DNA of 40,535 bases from an uncultured Bacilli bacterium. Its GTDB lineage: Bacteria; Bacillota_I; Bacilli_A; RF39; UBA660. This document shows positions 30,617-40,198 of this stretch, piece after piece. Below the pieces are notes generated by a model. The model saw only the letters and a program-made list of their open reading frames with translations. It was not told the DNA's origin and made no database searches. The position numbers and the translations under genes were made by a program. Every line of letters starts with the position of its first letter. Position 1 is the first letter of the stretch. The stretch spans positions 1 to 40,535 of the forward strand of contig CALVZO010000031.1 of assembly GCA_944372545.1 (NCBI GenBank), given 5' to 3'.

Positions 30617-33478
30617 ATGTATATTCCTATAAAAGTTACAACGGATTATTCATTATTAAAAAGTTTAATTAAAGTTAAAGATTTAATTAATTTTTGTCAT
30701 GCCAATAATATATCTAGTTGTGCAATATGTGATAATAATCTATTTGGAAGTATAGAATTTTACATATTAGCAAAAAAAAACAATATTAAGCCAATTATCG
30801 GAATAGAGGTAACTATCAATAATTATATAATATATTTATATGCAAGAAATTATGATGGTTATAAAAATTTACTTAAAATAAATACAATAGTCAGTGAAAG
30901 AAATTTAAGTATTTTAGAATTAAAAAAATATAGTTATAATTTAATATGTGTTATTCCTTATAAAAGTATAAATATATATAATGAAATGAATTTTTTTGAA
31001 TATTTATATTTAAGTTATGAAAATAAAGATGAATTACAAAATATATTAATTAAAACTAATAACGTTATTTATTTAAATGTTATAAGAGTATTTAATAAAA
31101 ATGATTTAAAATATTTAACTTATTTAGATAAAATAAATGGTATAGAAAATAGTAATTACTTAAATAATTATTTTAATTATGATAATTTAGATGATTTTGA
31201 TTTAAATGCATTAGATAAATTTAATAATTTAATTAATATAGAAATACCTTTTAATACAAGATATATTCCTAAATATAGAGAAGATGTTGACTCTTATCTT
31301 TTTATTACTAATTTAGCCAAAAAAGGTTTATATAAAAGATTAAATGGAAAGTTAAATAAAACATATATAGATAGATTAAATTATGAATTAGAAGTTATAA
31401 AGAATATGAATTTTATTGATTATTTTCTTATTGTTTATGACTATGTTTTATATGCCAAAAAAAATAATATTTTAGTAGGACCGGGAAGAGGTAGTGCGGC
31501 TGGTTCTTTAGTAAGTTATTGTTTAGGTATTACAGATATTGACCCTATTAAATATAATTTATTATTTGAAAGATTTTTAAATCCAGAAAGAGTATCAATG
31601 CCCGATATTGATATTGATTTTGATAATACCAAAAGAGAACAAGTAATAAATTATGTTAAAGAAAAGTATGGTATATATAATGTATCTGGAGGTATGACTT
31701 ATACAACTTTAAAAACAAGATTAGTTTTAAGAGAAGTAGGTAAATTATTAGAAATTGATGATAATTTACTAAATAAATTCTTAAAAGTTATTAATAGAAA
31801 TTTATCTCTAAAAGATAATTTAAAAGTAAAGGTAGTTAATGATTATTTAAAAAGTTATAATAATTTAAAAAAGGTATATGAAGTTAGTTTAAAATTAGAA
31901 GGACTTAAGAAGAATATTAGTACTCATGCTGCTGGTATTGTTATTGGTGATAGAGTACTTGATGAAATAATTCCTATTTATAAAAATAATGATGATTATT
32001 TATGTGGAATTGGATTAGAATATTTAGAGAATATTGGTTTATTAAAAATGGATTTTTTAGCCTTAAAAAACTTAAGTACTATAAGTAATATAATTAAGAA
32101 TATTAAAGGATTTAATTTAAATGATATACCTCTTAATGATAGTATGGTTTATAAATTATTTCAAAATGGAGATACTTCCGGAATATTTCAATTTGAAACA
32201 AATACTTTTAAAAGTATGTTAATAAAATATAAACCAACTAATTTTGAGGAACTAGTAGCGTCAATTGCTTTAGTAAGACCTGGACCAAGCGTAGAATTAT
32301 CGACTTATATTAAAAGAAAAAATGGGCAAGAGAAAATTACTTATTATGATTCCAAGATAAAAGATATATTAGAAGAAACTTATGGTGTAATAGTATATCA
32401 AGAACAAGTTATAAGTATTTTAGTTAAAGTTGCAAATTTTACTTATGCAGAAGCAGATAATATCAGAAGAGCAATGAGTAAGAAAAATATTAATATAATA
32501 AAGGAAGCAAAACTTAAGTTTTTAGAAAATGCGACTAAAAATGGATATGATATAAATACTAGTCAAAATATATTTAATCATATATTAAAATTTGCTGAAT
32601 ATGGATTTAATAAAGCCCATTCTGTATCTTATGCAACAGTTTCTTACCAAATGGCTTATTTAAAAGTACATTATCATCATTTATTTATTTTTGAATTATT
32701 AAATAATTCACTAGGTAATATAATAGATATTAAAAAATATTTAAATGAATTAAAAAAAGATAATTTAGTTATAAATGAAGTAGATATAAATAAGTCTAGT
32801 AAAGAATTTATATTAGATAAAAATAATGTATATTTACCATTTAATTTAATAAGGGGTACTAAAGATGAAGTAATAAATAAGTTACTTACAGAAAGAAATA
32901 ATAATAAATTTAGTGATATTTATGATTTTTTTGCAAGAACTAGTAGTTTTTTAACTAAATTTGATTATACAACTTTAATTAATGCAAATACTTTAAGAGT
33001 ATTTAATTATAATCAAAAAACTCTTATTAATAATTTAGATAGTTTAATTAATTATGGTAAATTATATCAAGATATGGGAAGTGTTACTTTAAAGCCTAAA
33101 TTAGATATATATGAAGATGAGTTAGATAACAAAAGATTAAATGAATTAAATAGTTATGGATTTTATATTAGTAATCACCCTGCTAGTAAATATTTAGATA
33201 ATTGTGTAAAATTAGATAGTATTAATAATTATCTCTTTAAAAATATTGTTTGTTATGTTTTAATAGAGAGTATTAAGAAAATTAAAACGAAGAAAAATGA
33301 AGATATGGCATTTATAAGTGGAAGTGATGAAACGGGAGTAAGTGATTTTACTGTATTTCCCAATAAATTTTATTTAATAAATGATGTAGAAGTTAATAAT
33401 GTAGTTAAAGTATGGTGTACAGTAACTAAAAGATATGATAAATTAAGTTTAGTAATTAATAACATTATAAAGGAGTAA
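30617..33478 (+). CDS. dnaE: DNA polymerase III subunit alpha DnaE (short form, degenerate PHP domain)
   Basis: In bacteria that also have PolC, DnaE extends RNA primers on the lagging strand. The 953-residue protein has the C-family polymerase core: GPGRGSAAGSLVSYCLG (about 288-304), the catalytic aspartates in MPDIDIDF (about 327-334) and the third in LKMDFLALKNL. A fingers segment (ATVSYQMAYLK) and an OB domain (about 860-950) follow. The N-terminal PHP domain keeps the fold but has lost metal ligands: the usual HxHSxYSLL reads VTTDYSLL and the TDH motif reads CDNN. Proofreading by PHP is therefore unlikely. GAGAGGC precedes the ATG. polC starts 2 nt after its stop. Confidence 0.93.
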   Translation: MYIPIKVTTDYSLLKSLIKVKDLINFCHANNISSCAICDNNLFGSIEFYILAKKNNIKPIIGIEVTINNYIIYLYARNYDGYKNLLKINTIVSERNLSILELKKYSYNLICVIPYKSINIYNEMNFFEYLYLSYENKDELQNILIKTNNVIYLNVIRVFNKNDLKYLTYLDKINGIENSNYLNNYFNYDNLDDFDLNALDKFNNLINIEIPFNTRYIPKYREDVDSYLFITNLAKKGLYKRLNGKLNKTYIDRLNYELEVIKNMNFIDYFLIVYDYVLYAKKNNILVGPGRGSAAGSLVSYCLGITDIDPIKYNLLFERFLNPERVSMPDIDIDFDNTKREQVINYVKEKYGIYNVSGGMTYTTLKTRLVLREVGKLLEIDDNLLNKFLKVINRNLSLKDNLKVKVVNDYLKSYNNLKKVYEVSLKLEGLKKNISTHAAGIVIGDRVLDEIIPIYKNNDDYLCGIGLEYLENIGLLKMDFLALKNLSTISNIIKNIKGFNLNDIPLNDSMVYKLFQNGDTSGIFQFETNTFKSMLIKYKPTNFEELVASIALVRPGPSVELSTYIKRKNGQEKITYYDSKIKDILEETYGVIVYQEQVISILVKVANFTYAEADNIRRAMSKKNINIIKEAKLKFLENATKNGYDINTSQNIFNHILKFAEYGFNKAHSVSYATVSYQMAYLKVHYHHLFIFELLNNSLGNIIDIKKYLNELKKDNLVINEVDINKSSKEFILDKNNVYLPFNLIRGTKDEVINKLLTERNNNKFSDIYDFFARTSSFLTKFDYTTLINANTLRVFNYNQKTLINNLDSLINYGKLYQDMGSVTLKPKLDIYEDELDNKRLNELNSYGFYISNHPASKYLDNCVKLDSINNYLFKNIVCYVLIESIKKIKTKKNEDMAFISGSDETGVSDFTVFPNKFYLINDVEVNNVVKVWCTVTKRYDKLSLVINNIIKE

Positions 33479-33480
33479 CA

Positions 33481-36400
33481 ATGGAAGATTTAAGAAGATT
33501 TTTTAAAAGTATTAATTTTGAATATAAAAATGTATTTGATAATACAGTTATTGAAAAAGTAGTATATAAAAAAAGTGATAAATTATATAATGTTTATTTA
33601 AAAAGTAAAGAAGTTATTGATTATGATATAATTAATGAATTATTTCAATGTGGAAAAAAGATGATTAATGGGGAATTTCCTTGTTATATTACAATTAATT
33701 ATGAAAATATAATAGATAAAGATATTGAAGAATATATTAAAAGAATTATTAGTAATGTTGTATTTGAACACCCTTCTTTAATGGGGCTTGAAAATAGTTT
33801 TAAAGAATTAAAAGATAATACTATTTATTTAGAAGTAGGGAGTATCGGTGAAAAGAAAGCCTTAAGTAATTATAGTGAATATATAATATCTAATTTAAGT
33901 AATTTTGGTATTGGTACTTATGAAGTAGAGATTTTAATAAATGATAGTTTAAAAGAAGAAATTAAAAAAGAAATTGAAGATACGAAAAAAGTTAAATTAG
34001 AGAAAAAAGAAGAAAGTCCAGTTATTTTTGGGTTTCATAAAGATGGGGAAGTTACTAAAATAAAAAATATAGTGGGGGAAGTTAAAAATCTCATTATTGA
34101 AGGTTATGTTTTTGGTATTGATAATAGTGTGAGAAAAGGACAAAAAGGGACCGCTTATATTATTAATTTAAAAGTAAGTGATAAGACTGATAGTTTTTTA
34201 GTAAAGTTTGTTAGATTTAATGAAGAAGAATATAATCAAATATTAAAGAATTTAAAAGTAGGTAATTGGTATCGTATAGTAGGTAATGTTGAGATGGATA
34301 ATTACTTAAGACAAATGATTTTAACTGGTCGGAGTATTGAAAAAATCCCAAGTAAAGATATAGTTATTAAAGATGAAGAAGAAGAAAAAAGAATTGAATT
34401 ACATACACATACTATGATGAGTGCGATGGACGGAGTAATTGATGCTAAAAAATTAGTTAAATATGCTCATAGTTTAGGACATAAAGCCGTTGCAGTTACT
34501 GATCATGACTGTTTGCAAGCCTATCCTGATTTATATCATACTGTTTGTGATATTAATAAAGGAATAGAAAATGAAGAAGATAAGTTTAAAGTAATTTATG
34601 GAGCAGAACTTAGTATTGTTAATAATGAAAATGATTTAATTCATAATTTAAAAGATTATAATTTATTAGAGACTGAGTTTGTTGTTTTCGATACAGAAAC
34701 TACTGGATTTACACCATATACTGACCAAATGATTGAAATTGGGGCCGTAAAAATAAAAAATGGTGAGATTACAGGGAGATTTGATGAACTTATTAATCCC
34801 GGAAGAAAATTACCTAGAAAAATAGTAGAACTTACAAATATAACTGATGAAATGTTAAGTGATAAAGATACCGAAGAAAATGTTGTTAAAAGATTTATGG
34901 AATTTATTAAAGATGCTCCTTTAGTTGCCCATAATGCTAAATTTGATATTGGTTTTATAAGTGCTTCTTATAATAAATATAATTTAGGAGAATTTACAAA
35001 TACAGTAATTGACACAATGAGTATGGCAAGATTACTATATCCTAATTGGAAAAATCATAAACTATCAACATTAGTAAAACAATTAGAAGTTCCTTGGGAC
35101 GAAGATTCTCACCATCGTGGAGATTATGATAGTGAAGGAACTGCAATTGCATTTTATAAAATGTGTAAAACTTTAGATAATCGTAATATTGAAACTACTA
35201 CTAAATTATATAATTCAATAGATTTAGAAGAGTTATTAAAGTTTTCTCGACCTTTTCATATGTCTGTGTTAGTTCAAAATAAAGTGGGCTTAAAAAATTT
35301 ATTTAAGATAATTAGTTACGCTAATACAAAATATTTGTTTAAAGGAGATCAACCGAAACTTCCAAGAGATGAATTAAATAATCACAGAGAAGGTTTACTT
35401 TTTGGAAGTGGTTGTGTTAATGGCGAAATATTTACTTCGGCATTTACTAAAGAAGATGAAGAACTTGCTAAAATGATGCAATATTATGATTATGTTGAAG
35501 TACAGCCTCCAGAAGCCTATATGCATTTAACGCAAATGGATTCTAGTCCAATAGATAGTATGGCTGATATTTTAACTCATATTAAAAAAATTGTAAGAGT
35601 AGCAGAAGAAGCGGGTGTTTTAGTTTGTGCAACCGGAGATGTCCATCATTTAAGAAAAGAAGATAAAATATATAGAGAGATTATTGTTACTCAAAGATTT
35701 AATGGTAAACTTCACCCTTTAAATAGAAGAGATGTAAGTGTTCCTGATATGCATTTTTATACAACAAGAGAAATGCTTGATGCCTTTAATTTTTTAGGAG
35801 AAGAAAAGGCTAAAGAAATTGTTATAACTAATCCAAGTATTATTGCTAGTAAAACCGAAATTGTCGAAGTTATTATCGAAACTGGGGGAGTACCATTTTC
35901 TCCAAAAATTGAAAATTCCGCTCAAATTGTGGAAGACATGGTTTATAGTAAAGCCAAAGAGTGGTATGGCGACCCACTTCCTGATAATATAAGAGAAAGA
36001 ATTGAACAAGAATTAAAAGGTATTATTGGTGGGGGATTTGATGTTATTTATTTAATTGCCCAAAAGTTAGTAAAAAAGAGTAATGATGATGGCTTTTTAG
36101 TCGGATCGCGTGGTTCAGTAGGATCTTCTTTTGTTGCTACTATGATGGGGATAACTGAAGTTAATCCTCTTCCTTCTCATTATCGTTGTCCAAATTGTAA
36201 ACATAGTATTTTTAAAAATGATAAGGGGGAAGATTTAGCAATTGAATATGGTATTGGTTTTGATCTTCCCGATAAATTATGTCCAAAATGTAATACTAAA
36301 ATGATTAAAGATGGGGAAGATATGCCATTTGCTACCTTCCTTGGATTTAATGCTGATAAAGTACCCGATATCGATTTAAATTTTTCTGATTTAAATCAAG

Positions 36401-37806
36401 CCGCAGCGCATGAGTATACAAAAGTATTATTCGGAGAAGATAATGTTTATAGAGCGGGGACTATCGGAACAGTAGCAGAAAAAACTGCTTATGGTTTTGT
36501 TAAAGGTTATTGTGAAGATAAAAATATAATCATGAGAAATTTAGAAGTTGAAAGACTTGCATCAGGTTGTGTTGGTGTAAAAAGAACAACCGGTCAACAC
36601 CCAGGTGGTATCGTAGTTATTCCGGGTTATATGGACGTCTTTGATTTTACGCCTTATCAATATCCAGCCGAAGATGTAAATGCTGCTTGGCGAACTACAC
36701 ATTTTGATTATCATGCCATTGATCAAGATGTTTTAAAACTAGATATTTTAGGTCATACAGACCCAACTCAATTAAGAATGTTACAAGATTTAACCGGAAT
36801 TGATGTAAAAACTGTTCCTTTTGATGATAAAGAAACAATGGGCTTATTTTTATCTCCAGAGCCTCTTGGAGTTACGAAAGAAGAGATTATGAACGATACT
36901 GGTACTCTAGGAGTTCCTGAATTTGGTACCGGATTTACAATTGGAATGCTTAGAGATACTAAGCCAACAACTTTTGGCGAACTTATTAAAATTTCTGGGT
37001 TATCTCATGGTACGGACGTATGGCTTGGTAATGCCCAAGAATTAATAAGAAAAGGAATAGTACCTTTTAAAGAGGTTATTGGGTGTCGTGATGACATTAT
37101 GGTTTTCTTAATTCAAGCCGGTATGGAGCCATTAAAAGCCTTCAAAATAATGGAATTTGTTAGAAAAGGTAAAGCAAGTAAAGAGCCAGATACTTGGGCA
37201 AAACATAAGGAGACAATGGAAAATGCTGGTATTCCGGACTGGTATATTGATTCTTGTCAAAAAATAAAATATATGTTTCCAAAAGCCCATGCGGCGGCTT
37301 ATGTAATGAGTGCTTTTCGGATTGCTTGGTTTAAAGTACACCGTCCTGCTGAATATTATGCATCTTATTTTTCTACTCGTTTTGATGATTTTGAAATTGA
37401 AACAATGATTAAAGGCTATGATGCAATAAGATCAAGAATTAACGAAATACTAAGTAAAGGCTATGATGCTACTAGTAAAGAAACATCTCTTTTAGAAACA
37501 TTAAAACTAGCCTTAGAAGCAACTGCTAGAGGCTTTGTATTTGGAAATATTGATATAAAGAAAAGTGATGCTAAAAACTATGTAATAGGAGAAGATGGTA
37601 AAACATTAATCTCACCATTTAGAACATTAGATGGACTAGGAGATGCAGTTGCCAGTCAAATAGTAGAAGAAAGAAATAAAAAAGAATTTTACTGTATTGA
37701 AGACTTTCAAAATAGAGGTAAAGTAAATGTTTCTACCATGGATAAACTTAGAAGTTTAGGAGTTTTTGATGGTATGCCTGAATCAGCACAATTAAGTTTA
37801 TTTTAA
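33481..37806 (+). CDS. polC: DNA polymerase III PolC-type alpha subunit with proofreading exonuclease
   Basis: PolC is the main replicase of low-GC Gram-positives. The 1441-residue protein has the full domain order: N-terminal OB region (about 190-290), PHP domain beginning IELHTHTMMSAMDG (about 303), a DEDD exonuclease inserted in it (VFDTETTGF at about 402, HNAKFDIGF, HHRGDYDSEGTA), then the rest of PHP, the polymerase with VGSRGSVGSSF (about 875), a four-cysteine zinc finger (CPNC and CPKC, about 902-940) and the catalytic VPDIDLNF (about 960). LKLDILGH holds the third aspartate. The PHP here keeps its histidines, unlike DnaE. AAAGGAGTAAC precedes the ATG. Confidence 0.97.
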   Translation: MEDLRRFFKSINFEYKNVFDNTVIEKVVYKKSDKLYNVYLKSKEVIDYDIINELFQCGKKMINGEFPCYITINYENIIDKDIEEYIKRIISNVVFEHPSLMGLENSFKELKDNTIYLEVGSIGEKKALSNYSEYIISNLSNFGIGTYEVEILINDSLKEEIKKEIEDTKKVKLEKKEESPVIFGFHKDGEVTKIKNIVGEVKNLIIEGYVFGIDNSVRKGQKGTAYIINLKVSDKTDSFLVKFVRFNEEEYNQILKNLKVGNWYRIVGNVEMDNYLRQMILTGRSIEKIPSKDIVIKDEEEEKRIELHTHTMMSAMDGVIDAKKLVKYAHSLGHKAVAVTDHDCLQAYPDLYHTVCDINKGIENEEDKFKVIYGAELSIVNNENDLIHNLKDYNLLETEFVVFDTETTGFTPYTDQMIEIGAVKIKNGEITGRFDELINPGRKLPRKIVELTNITDEMLSDKDTEENVVKRFMEFIKDAPLVAHNAKFDIGFISASYNKYNLGEFTNTVIDTMSMARLLYPNWKNHKLSTLVKQLEVPWDEDSHHRGDYDSEGTAIAFYKMCKTLDNRNIETTTKLYNSIDLEELLKFSRPFHMSVLVQNKVGLKNLFKIISYANTKYLFKGDQPKLPRDELNNHREGLLFGSGCVNGEIFTSAFTKEDEELAKMMQYYDYVEVQPPEAYMHLTQMDSSPIDSMADILTHIKKIVRVAEEAGVLVCATGDVHHLRKEDKIYREIIVTQRFNGKLHPLNRRDVSVPDMHFYTTREMLDAFNFLGEEKAKEIVITNPSIIASKTEIVEVIIETGGVPFSPKIENSAQIVEDMVYSKAKEWYGDPLPDNIRERIEQELKGIIGGGFDVIYLIAQKLVKKSNDDGFLVGSRGSVGSSFVATMMGITEVNPLPSHYRCPNCKHSIFKNDKGEDLAIEYGIGFDLPDKLCPKCNTKMIKDGEDMPFATFLGFNADKVPDIDLNFSDLNQAAAHEYTKVLFGEDNVYRAGTIGTVAEKTAYGFVKGYCEDKNIIMRNLEVERLASGCVGVKRTTGQHPGGIVVIPGYMDVFDFTPYQYPAEDVNAAWRTTHFDYHAIDQDVLKLDILGHTDPTQLRMLQDLTGIDVKTVPFDDKETMGLFLSPEPLGVTKEEIMNDTGTLGVPEFGTGFTIGMLRDTKPTTFGELIKISGLSHGTDVWLGNAQELIRKGIVPFKEVIGCRDDIMVFLIQAGMEPLKAFKIMEFVRKGKASKEPDTWAKHKETMENAGIPDWYIDSCQKIKYMFPKAHAAAYVMSAFRIAWFKVHRPAEYYASYFSTRFDDFEIETMIKGYDAIRSRINEILSKGYDATSKETSLLETLKLALEATARGFVFGNIDIKKSDAKNYVIGEDGKTLISPFRTLDGLGDAVASQIVEERNKKEFYCIEDFQNRGKVNVSTMDKLRSLGVFDGMPESAQLSLF

Positions 37807-37873
37807 AAGGTGTTCACGATAATTATACTTAAATATTTTATACGATTTTTCAAAAAATAAAGAAAGTTATATC

Positions 37874-37903
37874 TTGCGTATTTTTATAAATTAGGTATAT
37901 AAT
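37874..37903 (+). promoter_or_regulatory. promoter of the structured RNA
   Basis: TTGCGT (37874-37879), 18-bp spacer, perfect TATAAT (37898-37903). Start predicted at G 37910, exactly the first base of hairpin 1. Confidence 0.7.
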
Positions 37904-37909
37904 ATAAAT

Positions 37910-38051
37910 GAACAAGAAGAAACAAAAATTTATTTTCTGTTTGTTCAAAAGGACATAAAAAAGAGACATTTATTCTCGTTGCTAAATGCTCTTTAGTCCA
38001 ATTTGATTGGTTTGGAGCATCTATTCATTGTTGAGTAGATACTCTTTTTTA
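37910..38051 (+). ncRNA. candidate structured RNA of about 140 nt between polC and ku
   Basis: The predicted transcript folds into three hairpins. Hairpin 1: GAACAA (37910-37915) with TTGTTC (37941-37946), with inner pairs AGAAA and TTTCT. Hairpin 2: GGAC (37951-37954) with GTCC (37996-37999), AAAGAG (37960-37965) with CTCTTT (37989-37994) and CATTTA (37967-37972) with TAAATG (37983-37988). Hairpin 3 is a terminator: GAG and ATCTA (38015-38023) with TAGAT and CTC (38036-38044) and six T. CCAAT (37998-38002) with ATTGG (38006-38010) is an extra or competing stem. No ORF with a ribosome binding site fits. It matches no RNA family that I recognise (not 6S, SRP, tmRNA, T-box or a known riboswitch core). 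Confidence 0.6.
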
Positions 38052-38094
38052 TTGTAAATAAGAATAATTTAGAACTAAAAAATGAAATATAAAA

Positions 38095-38124
38095 GATTAG
38101 TTTTCTTTATTTTGGAACATATTA
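38095..38124 (+). promoter_or_regulatory. SigG-like promoter candidate of ku
   Basis: GATTA (38095-38099), 18-bp spacer, CATATTA (38118-38124), close to the forespore SigG pattern GHATR-N17-18-CATnhTA. A start near 38131 would leave little of the ribosome binding site, which weakens it. Confidence 0.25.
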
Positions 38125-38138
38125 TAAATGGTGATGTT

Positions 38139-38894
38139 ATGAATTATCAAACAGCAATATCTTTTGGTCTTGTTCATATTCCAGTACTTATGAATAATGC
38201 TATTAAAAATAACGATGTATCTTTTAATTTACTTCATAAGAAATGTAAAGAAAGATTAGAGTATATAAGATATTGTCCTCATTGTAAAACTAAAGTTAAA
38301 AATGATGAAATAGAAAAAGGTTATGAATATAAAAAAGATGATTATGTAACTTTTACTGATAATGATTTTGCTAAATTAAAAAGTGAAAATGATAAAATAA
38401 TTGAAATAATATCTTTTGTTGATATTAATGAAATAGATCCGATATATTATGAAAAAAGTTATACTTTAACTCCTAATAATAGTAGTAAAGCCTTTAATTT
38501 ATTTAAATGGGCTTTAAGAAAAAGTAAGAAAGTTGCTATTGCTAAGACTATTTTAAGAAATAAATTATATTATGTAGTTATAAGATTTGGTTATGAAAAT
38601 ATAATTATGGATACACTATATTATGAAGAAGAAATAAAATTGCAAAGAGAGAAAATGGTTAAAGATTTTTCTGATAATGAACTTAATATGGCTTTAAAAT
38701 TAATTAAAGCAATGAGTGCTAAATTTACTCCCGAAGAATATATAGATGAGTATCAAAATAATTTAAAAATGGCTATCGATAAAAAAATTAAAAGGAAAGA
38801 TATTAAAAAGATTAAAAGTAAAAAGAAAAGAAATATTAATGATTTAATGACTGCTTTAGAAGAGTCTTTAAAGGAACAAAATGAACGAAAATAA
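38139..38894 (+). CDS. ku: bacterial Ku protein (NHEJ)
   Basis: Ku binds DNA double-strand ends and recruits LigD for non-homologous end joining. The 251-residue protein begins MNYQTAISFGLVHIPV, matching the family start (xxISFGLVxIPV), then FNLLHKKCKERL, YIRYCPHCK and KGYEYKKDDYV, with a basic C-terminus. I take the ATG at 38139, after GGTG at 38130-38133; the open frame upstream to 38082 adds residues not found in Ku. The ligase gene overlaps its end by 14 nt. Because a terminator sits at 38015-38050, it needs its own promoter or readthrough of the upstream RNA. Confidence 0.93.
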   Translation: MNYQTAISFGLVHIPVLMNNAIKNNDVSFNLLHKKCKERLEYIRYCPHCKTKVKNDEIEKGYEYKKDDYVTFTDNDFAKLKSENDKIIEIISFVDINEIDPIYYEKSYTLTPNNSSKAFNLFKWALRKSKKVAIAKTILRNKLYYVVIRFGYENIIMDTLYYEEEIKLQREKMVKDFSDNELNMALKLIKAMSAKFTPEEYIDEYQNNLKMAIDKKIKRKDIKKIKSKKKRNINDLMTALEESLKEQNERK

Positions 38895-39753
38895 ATTTTC
38901 AAAATTAAAACCGATGTTATTAAAAGAAATAAAAGAACCCTTTAATAATAGTAATTATTTATATGAATTAAAATTTGATGGAACAAGAACTTTAATATAT
39001 ATAGAAAATAATAATATTTTAATTAAAAGTAGAAGAAATGTTATTTTAAATGATGTGTATCCAGAATTATTAGAAATAAAAAATATTACTAAAGATAAAT
39101 GTATATTTGATGGTGAAATTATCTTAACTATTAATGGAGTACCTAATTTTTCTAAATTACAAGAAAGGGCTAAATTAAAAAATAAATATAAAATAAAATA
39201 TATGGAAGATAATTACCCAGTTACTTTTGTTTGTTATGATATTTTATATAAAAATAAAGATTTAACTAATTTAACTTTAATAGAAAGAAAAAATATACTA
39301 AATAAATTTAAAGATACTAATGTATTTATAAAATCTATTGTTTATAATGATGGTATTAATTTATTTAAGTTAGTAAAATTAAATAATTTAGAAGGAATAG
39401 TAGCCAAAGAAAAAACAAGTATTTATAAATATGGTATTAGAACTAGTAGTTGGCTTAAAATAAAAAATTTAAAAATAGAAGAATTTTTAATATGTGGTTA
39501 TATAAAAAATTTAAATAATACTATAAGTATAATTTTAGGCGAGTTTAAAAATAATAAATATTATTATGTTGGTAAAGTAGTATTATCTAATAAACATGAA
39601 TTATATGAAAAAATAATTAAAGAAAAAAATATATCTAATTATTTAGAAAATTATAATAATAATCAAGTTAATTTTATAAAAGTAAAATATAAAATAAATG
39701 TAAAATATATGGAAAGAACTAAAAATAATCATTTAAGAAATCCCCATATATAG
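38881..39753 (+). CDS. ligD: ATP-dependent DNA ligase (LigD ligase domain only)
   Basis: The 290-residue protein contains only the ligase module of LigD: adenylation motif I with the lysine in ELKFDGTRTL (about 31-40), motif III FDGEIIL, motif IV LEGIVAKEKTS, motif V SWLKIKN, and an OB-fold tail with EEFLICGYIKN. The polymerase/primase and phosphoesterase domains found in many LigD proteins are absent, and no separate genes for them are in the window. It overlaps ku by 14 nt, so both are made together as a minimal two-gene end-joining system. It stops inside a long bidirectional terminator. Confidence 0.92.
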   Translation: MNENKFSKLKPMLLKEIKEPFNNSNYLYELKFDGTRTLIYIENNNILIKSRRNVILNDVYPELLEIKNITKDKCIFDGEIILTINGVPNFSKLQERAKLKNKYKIKYMEDNYPVTFVCYDILYKNKDLTNLTLIERKNILNKFKDTNVFIKSIVYNDGINLFKLVKLNNLEGIVAKEKTSIYKYGIRTSSWLKIKNLKIEEFLICGYIKNLNNTISIILGEFKNNKYYYVGKVVLSNKHELYEKIIKEKNISNYLENYNNNQVNFIKVKYKINVKYMERTKNNHLRNPHI

Positions 39754-39797
39754 AATATAAAAATCAGTCATTATTATTTGACTGATTTTTATATTCT
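39752..39797. terminator. bidirectional terminator between ligD and the XRE gene
   Basis: Perfect 19-bp arms (39752-39770 with 39779-39797), loop of 8 nt; the stem contains an A5/T5 tract. It overlaps both stop codons. Confidence 0.85.
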
Positions 39798-40018
39798 ACT
39801 ATATCTATTAATACACAATTTAAATAATTACATAATCTTGCTAAAACAATAATATCTAATTTAACTAAATCACCAGTCATTAATCTTTTAATGATTTTAA
39901 AATCAGTATTAGTATCACGCATTAATTTATTAATACTAATATTATTATTCTTTAGAATACTCTCTAATTTAAATAAATAATACCTATTTTCGAGATTAAT
40001 CTTTTTAATACAAGACAT
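39764..40018 (-). CDS. small XRE-family transcriptional regulator
   Basis: The 84-residue protein is a stand-alone Cro/CI-type helix-turn-helix: LFKLESILKNNNISINKLMRDTNTDFKIIKRLMTG, then KLDIIVLARLCNYLNCVLIDIVEY, the tail pattern of short YozG-like regulators. I take the ATG at 40016-40018, six bases after AGAAGGG, rather than the TTG at 40024. It faces away from the partial gene at 40199 and could regulate it from the shared gap, which contains TAAATAC and GTATTTA repeats (about 40127 and 40159). The target is not known. Confidence 0.85.
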   Translation of the reverse strand: MSCIKKINLENRYYLFKLESILKNNNISINKLMRDTNTDFKIIKRLMTGDLVKLDIIVLARLCNYLNCVLIDIVEYKNQSNNND

Positions 40019-40198
40019 ATGCAACCCTTCTTTAAATTCATCGAGATAAATTTTATGTAACTATCGGCTATATAACCAATAGGTTTTATAATAAATACTA
40101 GTTATAATTTATTTGATAATAGTTGTAAATACCGAATATATTAAGAATAAAAAATATTAGTATTTACCATAATTGAATTAGCAAAAGAGGGTAAGTCT

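Noticed and set aside
37910-38051. tracrRNA or CRISPR-linked RNA
   Set aside because: No cas gene, repeat array or anti-repeat is present in the window.
38082-38138. N-terminal extension of Ku from ATG 38082
   Set aside because: Ku family proteins start at the ISFGLV segment; GGTG before 38139 gives the better start.
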